In this document: positions 6,870 to 15,043 of the stretch, in pieces
How positions within the stretch are numbered: the first letter of the stretch is position 1
How the letters are laid out: each line of letters begins with the position of its first letter
Assembly: GCF_002505485.1 (NCBI RefSeq)
Contig: NZ_DAVG01000014.1
Coordinates: 1-45,988, forward strand
Reading direction: 5' to 3'
Length of the DNA: 45,988 nucleotides
Origin: Methanosarcina sp. UBA5
GTDB taxonomy: Archaea; Halobacteriota; Methanosarcinia; Methanosarcinales; Methanosarcinaceae
Position numbers and translations under genes: made by a program
Notes under the pieces: model-generated
Databases searched by the model: none
Seen by the model: only the letters and a program-made list of their open reading frames with translations
Told to the model about the DNA's origin: nothing

Positions 6870-7396
6870 TCGTAAATCAACCCCTTCCCTCTACCGTATC
6901 GTATTACTCCTGTCATTTATATTTGACCCCAATATTAGACCCTTATTTCAAGTGGATATAGATTTAGTAAGTAGTTTATTGAAACTATTGAGTTTGAACA
7001 AATATCTTGATAGTTTTACACAAGTAGTTATGCCTCTGATGGTTTATATAAATAGGAAATAAAGTTTCTAAACTAACCTCTGAGACCTTGTTTGTTTTTC
7101 GTTTAGAAGTTTCTAAGATACCTGATAAATTGCCTGGTTCAATTTTATTTATTGAAATATACCCCTGATAATTTTCTGCTTTTGTTTTCTATTAAAAAGT
7201 TCTTTCTTTGCTACATTGTAAATAAAAATTGAAAAAAATATAAGAAAGATATCTTTATATTATGGAACCTGTTCGAAACAAGAGTTAATTAAACTAGAAG
7301 TCAGACTTTTACTAAAAAATAATTACGGCTCTATTTTTAATGTTACTTGAATAATTATAGTTCTAGCTTACATATTTTCAGGTTTATGAGGAAGAT
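6870..7396. other. AT-rich intergenic region between divergent genes
   Basis: Promoter space for the DrrA-like gene (minus) and the Hsp20-like ORF (plus). I see no ORF with start signals and no strong hairpin. Confidence 0.4.
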
Positions 7397-7398
7397 AC

Positions 7399-7406
7399 AT
7401 ATAAAT
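7399..7406 (+). promoter_or_regulatory. TATA box of the UAG-containing Hsp20-like ORF
   Basis: ATATAAAT, about 40 nt upstream of the ATG at 7440. Transcription would start near 7426. GGGG then lies 7 nt before the ATG. Confidence 0.4.
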
Positions 7407-7439
7407 ATGTTAATTTGTGATGTTATTTTGGGGTAAGTA

Positions 7440-7739
7440 ATGGCAGATATTTTGAGACTATCATAGGTTATTAGTGTATATCCTGACGATGAATTCGAAA
7501 ACCTAGAAATAAAAGTAATTCTTCCCGGAATAGAAAAGAAAAATATTACCTTTAAGATTACAGAAGACGGCTTTTACGTAAAAGCCACCAAAGAAGGAGT
7601 TGAGTATGAAGACAGTTACGCAGTCTGCTGCCCTGTAAGCCCGGAAAAAGCAGTAGCTAATTATTCAAACGGTGTACTTAAAGTAAAGGTACCTTATTAG
7701 CAGTCTTTTGAGAAAGCAGTGGATGTTAAAATCGAATAA
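7440..7739 (+). pseudogene. Hsp20-family ORF with two in-frame TAG codons (pyrrolysine candidate or pseudogene)
   Basis: From ATG 7440 (GGGG 7 nt upstream) one frame runs to TAA at 7737-7739, interrupted by TAG at 7464-7466 (codon 9) and at 7698-7700 (codon 87). The product reads as a small alpha-crystallin-like protein: SVYPDDEFENLEIKVILPGI, then KKNITFKITEDGFYVKA, an AVCCPVSPEKAV segment and the conserved NGVLKVKVPY. The second TAG stands where the neighbouring intact paralogue at 7788 has the Lys of KVPYKESF, one base change from AAG, and the frame continues normally (QSFEKAVDVKIE). In Methanosarcina UAG can be decoded as pyrrolysine, a lysine derivative, so full-length product is conceivable. 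Ordinary decay is the alternative, and the nearby tspO is clearly decayed. Confidence 0.7.
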
Positions 7740-7787
7740 GGGGGAAGAGATTTTACGTGAGGCTTCTTTAAGAGGAGAGAGAGTACT

Positions 7788-8096
7788 ATGGAAAGTGCTG
7801 TACCCAGAATATTGAAAACTCCAATACTAGCAATGTATCATGATGATAAACACCAACATCTTACAATAGAAGTTGAACTACCCGATGTAGATAGTGAGAA
7901 TATCACGCTTATGATGCATGAAAACAGCTTTTCTCTAAAAGCGTTAAGTAAAACCGTAGAGTATTTAGGGTCTTTTTTTCTGGACGGGCCTGTAGATCCC
8001 GAAAAAGCAATTGCAGTCAACGATAGAGGAATGCTTACTATCAAAGTTCCTTACAAAGAGAGTTTTATGTGTGCAAGGTATGTTCCGATTGAGTAA
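7788..8096 (+). CDS. Hsp20/alpha-crystallin-like small protein
   Basis: A 102-aa protein with a core alpha-crystallin-type sandwich: LTIEVELPDV near residues 25-34, ENITLMMHENSFSLKA, a GPVDPEKAIA loop, and the late strand GMLTIKVPYKESF. It lacks the long N-terminal arm and IxI tail of larger Hsp20 chaperones, so it is a minimal form. GAGGAGAGAGAG precedes the ATG. It lies 48 nt after the TAG-containing paralogue in the same direction; both probably arose by tandem duplication and may share a transcript. Likely a holdase-like or scaffold role; not certain. Confidence 0.75.
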   Translation: MESAVPRILKTPILAMYHDDKHQHLTIEVELPDVDSENITLMMHENSFSLKALSKTVEYLGSFFLDGPVDPEKAIAVNDRGMLTIKVPYKESFMCARYVPIE

Positions 8097-8229
8097 GGCA
8101 ACGAAAAGAACAGCTTTATCGTAAAATATTTCTAAAAAACTTAATTTTATATCCTATTAATCTTTATTATATTTTTATTTAAATTAACAAAGACCATTTC
8201 TACTAATACGTTTGCGTAGAGGAGATTTT

Positions 8230-8439
8230 ATGAAAATAATAAAATGTGGCGATTTGGGGTTCAAGTGTAACTTTATGGCTGCTGGCAACGAACTGGAAGA
8301 AGTTGAAAATGCTATGTTAGATCATATAGAAAAACAACATAAAAAAGAGCTTCAGAATATGTCCGAAGACGATATTCATCATCTGAAGCACCGAATATCT
8401 ACTCTTTTGGGAAGAAGCTGTGGTTGTGGAGCTCTGTAA
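8230..8439 (+). CDS. DUF1059 family small protein
   Basis: 69 aa. Start at 8230 because AGAGGAG lies 5 nt upstream; the longer frame from TTG 8212 would run through that site. The protein has the DUF1059 pattern: a CGDLGFKCNFMAAGNELEEV head, then a helical H-x3-H stretch (DHIEKQHKKE). It ends in a Cys-rich GRSCGCGAL tail. The Cys and His residues suggest metal or thiol chemistry, but the family function is not established. It probably stands alone, with a hairpin 32 nt downstream. Confidence 0.8.
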   Translation: MKIIKCGDLGFKCNFMAAGNELEEVENAMLDHIEKQHKKELQNMSEDDIHHLKHRISTLLGRSCGCGAL

Positions 8440-8470
8440 TACGATAATATGAAATAATATTTTGAAAAAC

Positions 8471-8520
8471 GAAAGTTTAACCTGGGCCTCTAGGCAAACT
8501 TTCTTTACAGTTTTTTTTAA
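8471..8520 (+). terminator. Terminator after the DUF1059 gene
   Basis: GAAAGTTT (8471-8478) pairs with AAACTTTC (8496-8503), with CCT/AGG pairing inside, followed by TTTACAG and a run of eight T. Confidence 0.65.
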
Positions 8521-8597
8521 CAATTATGAATTTCATTCAAGGATTTCACTATAAAATCATACTTAGGAGAGAATGAAATCGAAATTGGCTAAAAAAG

Positions 8598-8705
8598 TTT
8601 TGAATAAACTGATCTTAAGTAATCAGTTTTGAATAAACTATTTTTAAGTAACCGGTTTTGAATAAACTATTTTTAAGTAACCGGTTTTGAATAAACTAAT
8701 TTTAA
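8598..8705. repeat. Tandem 29-bp repeat, about 3.7 copies
   Basis: Units begin TTTTGAATAAACT at 8598, 8627, 8656 and 8685. Copies 2 and 3 are identical over 29 bp and end AAGTAACCGG. Copy 1 differs at a few positions and copy 4 degenerates after about 20 bp. Each unit contains TTTTGAATAAACT followed by a TTTTTAAG stretch. No coding sense seen. Confidence 0.85.
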
Positions 8706-8770
8706 TAAAACTTTTTAACGAAAATAGGTTTGAACAGCTCAGGAATTCAATAATTAGCTTCAAATCTTAG

Positions 8771-9263
8771 TCATGAATTCAGAACCCAGAGATAGTAATT
8801 AAGTAGCCTAGCGAAGCTAACCCACGGGATATAAGGCAATAGTAGATAAAAAGTTATTTTTGAAATTTCCCTGAATTTCAATATTGTCAGTCAATGTTGT
8901 CAGGATTGCAATCCATAGAAAAATAATTTCCACAAAGGTGTAATAAGGTGATCTTAGCTCAAAGAAGAGAAAAGACCATAGAACATTAAGGCTTAACTGA
9001 ATGCCAAAAATAAGCAACCCAATTTTTATCTCCTTTTCTTGTAGCCCCTTCTTCCAGACCAGATAAAGTGAGATTCCCATAAGTATATAAAGAATAGTTC
9101 AGACCGGAAAGAAGACCCAAGATTGAAGAGTGAAAGTTGGCTTTTCTAACGGAAAATACCATTTCTCAAGAGATGATGCTGTAAATATCGAGCCTATTGC
9201 TCCTGCAAACTGGCAGAGCAGCACACAGACCAAAAACTTAAAGAGATTCACTCTTTTCGCCAT
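8771..9263 (-). pseudogene. tspO: TspO/MBR-family protein gene, disrupted by a stop and a frameshift
   Basis: From ATG 9263 the frame reads as TspO: LLCQFAGAIGSIFTAS, then WYFPLEKPTFTLQSWVFFPV. It hits TGA at about codon 57, where family members have Trp (PVWTILYILMG), so TGG became TGA. It continues in the same frame with TILYILMGISLYLVWKKG, IQLSLNVLWSFLFFELRSP and further helices. Near 8840 the frame shifts by one: the other frame gives LPYIPWVSFARLLNYYLWVLN and stops at 8771, matching the TspO C-terminus (five helices). Two independent lesions show a recently inactivated gene. TspO binds porphyrins and other ligands in membranes. Confidence 0.85.
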
Positions 9264-9350
9264 ATGAAACCTAGAATCTATCTATGTTTCAATCTGTATG
9301 AATGTTATTGTTGAAAAAACTTTACATCTTTACTCAACTTTTTACTTCCA

Positions 9351-9375
9351 TTTTGGCAAATACACTTTGCCAAAA
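9351..9375. repeat. 10-bp perfect inverted repeat between tspO and glnA
   Basis: TTTTGGCAAA (9351-9360) and TTTGCCAAAA (9366-9375) with a 5-nt loop. It has no neighbouring gene end on either strand within 80 nt, so it may be an operator or a processing hairpin. The rest of 9264-9550 is AT-rich, with a TATA-like TTTATATAG near 9432. Confidence 0.5.
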
Positions 9376-9552
9376 GAATAAATCAAAATGCGCTAAGAAA
9401 AACTACTCTTTTTGGAACTGTTTTAATGAACTTTATATAGATGGGATTAGAAATATATTCAACGAAGTGGGGATATAATTTGAAATTATTTCCAAAGATA
9501 CTACCACATAATCGATACTCTTACAGTTCTATATTTCATAAATGTATAAGAA

Positions 9553-9562
9553 AGTATATATA
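9553..9562 (+). promoter_or_regulatory. glnA TATA box
   Basis: GTATATATAC about 50 nt before the glnA ATG. The expected start of transcription falls within the NrpR-type operator that follows. Confidence 0.6.
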
Positions 9563-9572
9563 CTATTAAATA

Positions 9573-9586
9573 GGTAAAAGGATACC
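9573..9586 (+). promoter_or_regulatory. NrpR-type nitrogen operator of glnA (GGTA-N6-TACC)
   Basis: GGTAAAAGGATACC matches exactly the palindrome GGTA-N6-TACC bound by the repressor NrpR in Methanosarcina. It sits at the expected transcription start, where binding would block RNA polymerase. Repression would be relieved under nitrogen limitation, when 2-oxoglutarate rises (known for NrpR). Confidence 0.8.
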
Positions 9587-9612
9587 TAATGCCTAGTTAG
9601 GATGGAAGTTAA

Positions 9613-10956
9613 ATGGTGCAGATAAAAAAGTGTACAACCAAAGAAGATGTTTTAGAGGCTGTAGTTGAGAGAGACGTGAAGTTTATCCGGACCCAGTTTA
9701 CGGATACACTTGGCATCATCAAGAGCTGGGCAATCCCTGTTGAACAATTGGAAGAAGCCTTCGAAAGCGGGGTAATGTTTGATGGGTCTTCAATACAGGG
9801 CTTTACAAAGATTGAAGAATCTGACATGAAACTTGTGCTTGACCCATCTACTTTTAGGATCCTTCCTTGGAGGCCTACAACCGGCGCAGTATCCAGGATC
9901 CTTGGAGATGTGTATCTTCCTGATGGTCGACCATTTGAGGGAGACCCCAGATATGTTCTTAAGAGCGCAATTGAAGAAGCCAAAAAAATGGGTTACTCAA
10001 TGAATGTAGGCCCTGAATTGGAATTCTTCCTCTTCAAACTTGACGCAAATGGAAATCCAACCACAGAACTTACTGACCAGGGAGGATACTTCGATTTCTC
10101 ACCTCTTGACCGTGCACAGGATGTACGTAGAGATATCGACTATACTCTCGAACGTATGGGCTTCCAGATCGAAGCTTCTCATCACGAGGTGGCACCTTCT
10201 CAGCATGAGATTGACTTTAGATTCGGTGACGTACTGAGTACCGCAGACAATGTTATAACTTTCAAGTATGTGGTAAAGTCAATTGCATATCACAAAGGAT
10301 ATTATGCCACCTTTATGCCGAAACCTCTCTTCGGGGTAAATGGCTCAGGCATGCATACTAATCAGTCCCTTTTCAAAGACGGCAAGAATGCATTCTATGA
10401 TCCAGAGAGTACAGATCAGCTTTCTCAAGAAGCAATGTATTATATTGGTGGTCTGTTGAAACATATTAAGGAATTCGCAGCCGTTACAAATCCTGTTGTT
10501 AACTCCTATAAGAGAATTGTACCCGGATATGAAGCACCGGTTTACCTCACTTGGTCTGCAAAGAACAGAAGTTCCCTTATCCGCATTCCTGCAACCCGTG
10601 GCAATGGGACAAGAGTTGAACTCAGATGTCCAGACCCATCGTGTAATCCGTATCTTGCCTTTGCCCTGATGCTTAGAGCCGGGCTTGACGGCATAAATAA
10701 CAAGATTGATCCAGGAGAGCCAACTAACACTAATATTTTCCACCTTACGGAAAAAGAACGAGAAGAAAAAGGTATTTGCTCCCTACCTGCAGATCTTAAA
10801 GGGGCAATTGATGAGATGAGAGGCAGTGAATTCGTAAAAGAAGTGCTAGGAGAGCACGCCTTTAATCACTACCTCTCTGCTAAAGAGATGGAATGGAACG
10901 AATACAAAGCAATTGTCCACCCATGGGAACTTGATAAATACTTACACATGTTGTAA
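9613..10956 (+). CDS. glnA: Glutamine synthetase, type I
   Basis: A 447-aa GSI enzyme that ligates ammonia to glutamate with ATP. Motifs: N-terminal beta-grasp with DTLGIIKSW; the MFDGSSIQGF latch; the metal-binding GPELEFFLF (Glu ligands); EASHHEVAPSQHEIDF; the MPKPLFGVNGSGMHTNQSL active-site block; the NRSSLIRIP flap region; and RCPDPSCNPYLAFALMLRAG. It lacks the NLYDLP adenylylation site of the beta subtype, so control is by transcription and protein interaction. GGATGG precedes the ATG. An exact NrpR-type operator overlaps the promoter. It pairs functionally with the glutamate synthase operon 800 nt downstream to complete the GS-GOGAT cycle. Confidence 0.97.
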   Translation: MVQIKKCTTKEDVLEAVVERDVKFIRTQFTDTLGIIKSWAIPVEQLEEAFESGVMFDGSSIQGFTKIEESDMKLVLDPSTFRILPWRPTTGAVSRILGDVYLPDGRPFEGDPRYVLKSAIEEAKKMGYSMNVGPELEFFLFKLDANGNPTTELTDQGGYFDFSPLDRAQDVRRDIDYTLERMGFQIEASHHEVAPSQHEIDFRFGDVLSTADNVITFKYVVKSIAYHKGYYATFMPKPLFGVNGSGMHTNQSLFKDGKNAFYDPESTDQLSQEAMYYIGGLLKHIKEFAAVTNPVVNSYKRIVPGYEAPVYLTWSAKNRSSLIRIPATRGNGTRVELRCPDPSCNPYLAFALMLRAGLDGINNKIDPGEPTNTNIFHLTEKEREEKGICSLPADLKGAIDEMRGSEFVKEVLGEHAFNHYLSAKEMEWNEYKAIVHPWELDKYLHML

Positions 10957-11031
10957 GTATAACAGAAATACCTCGATCATCTAGATACCAAAAAAATTGG
11001 CCTGGGTAAAGTTAAAAAAGTTCGTTTTAGA

Positions 11032-11064
11032 AGATACACTCCCTTCCGGGAAGTGTATCTCAAT
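11032..11064 (+). terminator. glnA terminator
   Basis: AGATACACT (11032-11040) pairs with AGTGTATCT (11052-11060), extended by CCC/GGG pairing across a short loop, then CAATTT. Confidence 0.65.
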
Positions 11065-11155
11065 TTAGGAAAATAGTTCAGTGAATTAGGTAAAAATTTC
11101 TCTTTGTATTGGTATTACTTATATTCTATGAAGCTTCTTTCTATTCTCCAAGAGT

Positions 11156-11211
11156 AAGGCCCGATATAGATATTAATATAAAAATGCTTTCCTTATGGAA
11201 ACCTGGGCCTT
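11156..11211. other. Structured intergenic element between glnA and the glutamate synthase operon
   Basis: AAGGCCC (11156-11162) pairs with GGGCCTT (11205-11211), enclosing an inner GCTTTCC-TTAT-GGAAACC hairpin. The flanks are AT-rich. It could be part of a small RNA or a processing element; no gene is seen in 11065-11413. Confidence 0.35.
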
Positions 11212-11413
11212 CAACATTATTACTTTTTCTCAAAGAAATTAACTCGGATAGATACCACAGGGAAATAGCACTGAGGTCCCGAAGATGAGAGCAGGGTACT
11301 CTGTTAAAAAAATATTATTAAATAAAATTGCAAAAGGATTATGAAAAATTAAAAGGTTAAAACATCGTGCTTCGTAGGATTAACCTCAAGAACCGTTAAC
11401 CATAAAAAAGAAA

Positions 11414-11425
11414 CATATATATATT
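11414..11425 (+). promoter_or_regulatory. TATA box of the glutamate synthase operon
   Basis: CATATATATATT, 20 nt ahead of the operator, the same geometry as at glnA. Confidence 0.55.
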
Positions 11426-11433
11426 GTCAAATA

Positions 11434-11447
11434 GGTACTAAATTACT
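11434..11447 (+). promoter_or_regulatory. NrpR-type operator of the glutamate synthase operon (one mismatch)
   Basis: GGTACTAAATTACT fits GGTA-N6-TAC with a single change in the last base. Its distance from the TATA box equals that at glnA, so co-regulation by NrpR is likely. Transcription from here gives a leader of about 280 nt before the first gene. The leader contains a CCAG/CTGG hairpin followed by a T-run near 11600-11630. Confidence 0.55.
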
Positions 11448-11727
11448 TACTTCCCTTAGTGGTGACCCTCTCGATGTATGACATGAAGTAGAACCATATG
11501 TGGAAGCGTTGCTATATATTCACATTGATTCAATAATTTACATGAAACAAACTTAGTTAAAAATCCATAAATTATGGAAATTGATATAAAGTTACCCCTG
11601 AAATCCAGTTTCTCAGCTGGCAAGTTTTTTGAACTAATTCTCAAAAATGAGCCACGGAAATAATTCAGAAATTATTGATGAATATATTACATTACATTCA
11701 TCCCTATCCATTTTTAGAGTGATAAAA

Positions 11728-12780
11728 ATGTGTGGAATAATAGGCTTTATAGACCGAACAAAGTCCAGAATGGACGGGTCGAGCATAAAAGCCGCCCTCA
11801 GCCTCATGAATGAAAGAGGCAGTGGAGACGGGGCCGGCTATGCTGCATATGGAATTTATCCTGAGTATGCAGACTACTATGCTCTTCATGTTTTCTTTGA
11901 CAATCTAGGTGAACCAAAAAAGAAGGTAGATGAACTCCTCCAACAACTGGGAGAAATTGTTCACCAGGAAGAAATCCCGACCACCCCACAACCGGGCATA
12001 AAGAAAGTACACATTCCCTGGAGATATTTCTTTAAGCCCTCAGAAGACCTGATGGAAGGAAAGATGGCTTCTGAAAATGATGTTGTTACTTACATAGTCA
12101 TGGAAGTAAATGCCAACGTAAAAGGGGCTACAATCTGTTCCTCCGGAAAAAATATGGGAGTCTTCAAAGCTTCCGGCTGGCCTGAAGATGTGGCAAACTT
12201 TTACAGAATTGAAGATTACAAGGGATATATCTGGCTCGGCCACAATCGTTATCCCACAAATTCTCCGGGCTGGTGGGGAGGCGCTCATCCTTTCAACCTG
12301 CTTAACTGGTCAGTGGTACATAACGGAGAAATTACCTCATATGGCACAAACCAGCGCTATGTCGAAGGATACGGATACAAGTGCTCCCTGTTTACTGATA
12401 CAGAGGTTGTAGCCTATCTGTTTGACCTGCTTGGAAGACAGCATGGACTTTCGTATGAAATGGTTGTCAAGGCTCTAGCTCCGCCTTTCTGGGATGAGAT
12501 AGACCGGATGCCTGCAAAAGAAGCAGAATTGAACAAGGCAGTTCGCCTTACCTACGGGTCTGCCCTCATGAATGGGCCCTTTGCGATCGTAGTCGGGACA
12601 GAGAATGGTATTGTCGGTTTTACTGACAGGATTAAACTGCGCCCTCTGGTAGTTGGTGAGAATGGAAACCGGCTCTACATATCCAGCGAAGAAGCCGCAA
12701 TAAGAGTACTTGACCCAGAAGTTAAGAACGTATACACTCCCAGGGCAGGAGAACCAATTATAGGGAGGTTTATTGAATGA
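11728..12780 (+). CDS. Glutamate synthase, glutamine amidotransferase subunit
   Basis: A 350-aa class II (Ntn) glutamine amidotransferase that releases ammonia from glutamine. I start it at ATG 11728 because the catalytic nucleophile must be Cys2: the protein begins MCGIIGFIDR. The frame is open from 11647, but starting there would bury that Cys. Other active-site elements are LGHNRYPTNS, the NGEITSYGTN block and the FTDTEVVAYLFD region. It corresponds to the first domain of bacterial GltB, encoded separately as usual in archaea. It overlaps the next gene by ATGA (12777-12780). Four genes follow in one direction with tiny gaps. Expression is probably NrpR-controlled. Confidence 0.92.
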   Translation: MCGIIGFIDRTKSRMDGSSIKAALSLMNERGSGDGAGYAAYGIYPEYADYYALHVFFDNLGEPKKKVDELLQQLGEIVHQEEIPTTPQPGIKKVHIPWRYFFKPSEDLMEGKMASENDVVTYIVMEVNANVKGATICSSGKNMGVFKASGWPEDVANFYRIEDYKGYIWLGHNRYPTNSPGWWGGAHPFNLLNWSVVHNGEITSYGTNQRYVEGYGYKCSLFTDTEVVAYLFDLLGRQHGLSYEMVVKALAPPFWDEIDRMPAKEAELNKAVRLTYGSALMNGPFAIVVGTENGIVGFTDRIKLRPLVVGENGNRLYISSEEAAIRVLDPEVKNVYTPRAGEPIIGRFIE

Positions 12781-14288
12781 CGCTCGGAAGTGTGCCCCCA
12801 AAATTTAAGGTCAATATCGATCGTGACCAATGCATGGACTGTGGACGCTGTATTGAAAATTGTTCATACGGCGTGTACAGAAGAGAAGGCGACAAAATCC
12901 TGATAGAATCCAGGAAATGTACAGGCTGCCTTCGCTGCGTTGCCATGTGCCCCAGGGATGCAATCACGCTTACAGAGAAACCTATAGACTACCGCAGCCA
13001 TCCGCTCTGGACCAGAGAGGTCAGAGAGGATATTATTAAACAGGCTCGTAGTGGAAAGATCATCCTTTCAGGAATGGGAAACGCCAGAGATTTGCCAGTT
13101 GTCTATGACCGCCTTCTCCTCGACGCCTGCCAGGTTACAAACCCGAGCATTGATCCCCTGAGAGAACCAATGGAACTCAGGACTTACATTGGAAAGAAAC
13201 CATCCAAACTCAAGTTCAAAAAGACCGAAAGTGGGGATGTAGAGCTGGAAACAAAACTTGCCCCAAACCTTAAGCTTAATACCCCGATCATGATTGGGCA
13301 CATGAGTTTCGGAGCTATCAGCCTCAATTCTCAACTCAGCATGGCAAAAGCCGTAACAGAGCTCGGGACTTATATGGGAACAGGAGAGGGAGGGTTGCAC
13401 AAAGATCTCTACCCTTACCAGGACCATATGATTGTCCAGGTTGCTTCAGGACGTTTCGGTGTAAACATTGATTACCTTGAAAGAGGCGCTGCCATTGAGA
13501 TCAAGATTGGTCAGGGAGCAAAACCGGGTATAGGTGGACACCTGCCTGGAGAAAAAGTAAATGAGGAAGTCTCAAGAACCCGTATGATTCCTGTTGGCAG
13601 TGATGCTATTAGCCCAGCTCCTCACCATGATATTTACAGTATTGAAGACCTTGTTCAGCTTATTAGAAGCCTGAAAGAAGCAACCGAGTGGAAGAAACCG
13701 GTCTTCGTTAAGATTGCAGCCGTACATAATGTGGCTCCAATTGCTGCTGGTATTGCCCGTTCTTCTGCAGATGCGGTGGTAATCGATGGATTCCGTGGCG
13801 GTACCGGTGCAGCTCCCAAAGTCTTCAGAGACAATGTGGGAATTCCAATTGAAGTTGCAATCGCAAGCGTTGATCAGAAACTCAGGGAACAGGGCGTAAG
13901 AAACGAGATATCAATTATTGCAAGTGGCGGGATAAGGAGCAGTGCAGACCTTGCAAAGTCAATTGCTCTCGGAGCAGATGCTGTTAATATCGGGACTGCT
14001 GCCCTTGTCGCTCTGGGCTGTAGGGTCTGCGGCAATTGTTATAGAAACCTTTGCCCCTGGGGTATTGCTACCCAGCGCCCAGAGCTTGTGAGCAGGCTTG
14101 ATCCGGAAAGAGGAGCAATTCAGGTCTCGAATCTTATTAAGGGTTGGACTTACGAACTCAGTGAACTTATGGGTGCAGCGGGAATCAACAGTATAGAAAG
14201 CCTACGTGGCAATAGAGACCGCCTGCGTGGGTATATGCTGGACGAACAAATGCTTAAAATCCTTGATGTACTGCCAGCGGGGGCCTGA
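12777..14288 (+). CDS. Glutamate synthase, ferredoxin-like and FMN-binding synthase subunit
   Basis: 503 aa. Residues 10-60 carry two [4Fe-4S] motifs (CMDCGRCIENC and CTGCLRCVAMCP). A GltB central TIM-barrel domain follows: PIMIGHMSFGAISL, GTGEGGLHKD, IEIKIGQGAKPGIGGHLPG, DGFRGGTGAAPKVF and IASGGIRSSADLAKSIALGADAV in separate blocks. The [3Fe-4S]-type loop is CRVCGNCYRNLCPWGIATQ. It makes glutamate from 2-oxoglutarate and the ammonia channelled from the amidotransferase subunit, using electrons from the Fe-S centres through FMN. Coupled to its upstream partner by ATGA. Confidence 0.95.
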   Translation: MTLGSVPPKFKVNIDRDQCMDCGRCIENCSYGVYRREGDKILIESRKCTGCLRCVAMCPRDAITLTEKPIDYRSHPLWTREVREDIIKQARSGKIILSGMGNARDLPVVYDRLLLDACQVTNPSIDPLREPMELRTYIGKKPSKLKFKKTESGDVELETKLAPNLKLNTPIMIGHMSFGAISLNSQLSMAKAVTELGTYMGTGEGGLHKDLYPYQDHMIVQVASGRFGVNIDYLERGAAIEIKIGQGAKPGIGGHLPGEKVNEEVSRTRMIPVGSDAISPAPHHDIYSIEDLVQLIRSLKEATEWKKPVFVKIAAVHNVAPIAAGIARSSADAVVIDGFRGGTGAAPKVFRDNVGIPIEVAIASVDQKLREQGVRNEISIIASGGIRSSADLAKSIALGADAVNIGTAALVALGCRVCGNCYRNLCPWGIATQRPELVSRLDPERGAIQVSNLIKGWTYELSELMGAAGINSIESLRGNRDRLRGYMLDEQMLKILDVLPAGA

Positions 14289-14293
14289 TTGAA

Positions 14294-15037
14294 ATGAAGA
14301 CGGTAAAAATTGATGCCAGAGGTATGCATTACACCCCCTTAAACCAGAAAATCAGGGCTGCGATTGCGGATGGAGCAGAGGAAATCATACTCGACAACGT
14401 ACTCGGACAGCGCTTTATAGGTGACGGGCTTAGAGGCAATGTCTGCATTATAGTCAATGGGGTTCCCGGAGGAGATCTGGGAATATTCATGAGCGGGCCG
14501 ACCTGTATTGTACATGGAAATGCTGAACATGCTCCGGGAAACACAATGGATAGAGGAATGCTTGTGATTCACGGAAGCGCAGGAGATGCAGTTGCTCACA
14601 GCATGCGGGGAGGTAAAGTTTTTGTAAAAAATAATATTGGCTATAGGGGCGGCATCCACATGAAACAATACGAAGTGGAAGCCAGACCTATACTTGTTGT
14701 AGGCGGCACAGCCCACTCCTTCCTCGGTGAGTATATGGCAGGCGGCCTGGTGCTCGTGCTCGGTATTGGCAAGGATAAAGCCATGACAGACAGGGGTATC
14801 GGAAGCGGAATCCATGGTGGGGAAATTATCATCCGCGGGGAAGTAGATGATTACCTGCTTGGAACAGGAGCCAAGAAATTCAAGTTTACCGAAAGTGATC
14901 TTGAACGCATTGCCCCAATTATAAAGAGTTTCTGCGAGCAGTTTGGGTATGACGCCGCAGAGTTCCTGGACACAAACTACACAAAGATCGGACCTGCAAG
15001 CAGCCGGCCTTTTGCAAGCAAATATGTATGGGAGTGA
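14294..15037 (+). CDS. Glutamate synthase, C-terminal GXGXG-domain subunit
   Basis: A 247-aa right-handed beta-helix domain with the repeated G-x-x-G-x-x-x-G pattern: IGDGLRGNVCIIVNG, GNTMDRGMLVIHGSAGDAV, MRGGKVFVKNNIGYRGGIH and IGSGIHGGEIIIRGEV in separate repeats. It corresponds to the last domain of bacterial GltB and the FwdC/FmdC fold. In glutamate synthase it is structural, bridging amidotransferase and synthase domains. It lies 5 nt after the FMN subunit and 6 nt before the FrhB-like gene, so it belongs to the same operon. Confidence 0.92.
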   Translation: MKTVKIDARGMHYTPLNQKIRAAIADGAEEIILDNVLGQRFIGDGLRGNVCIIVNGVPGGDLGIFMSGPTCIVHGNAEHAPGNTMDRGMLVIHGSAGDAVAHSMRGGKVFVKNNIGYRGGIHMKQYEVEARPILVVGGTAHSFLGEYMAGGLVLVLGIGKDKAMTDRGIGSGIHGGEIIIRGEVDDYLLGTGAKKFKFTESDLERIAPIIKSFCEQFGYDAAEFLDTNYTKIGPASSRPFASKYVWE

Positions 15038-15043
15038 TCAGAA

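Noticed and set aside
8598..8705. CRISPR array
   Set aside because: The 29-bp units are directly adjacent without unique spacers, so this is a plain tandem repeat.
9480..9569. 29-codon frame from TTG behind GGGG, upstream of glnA
   Set aside because: It runs into the glnA TATA box, has a weak start and random-looking AT-driven composition.
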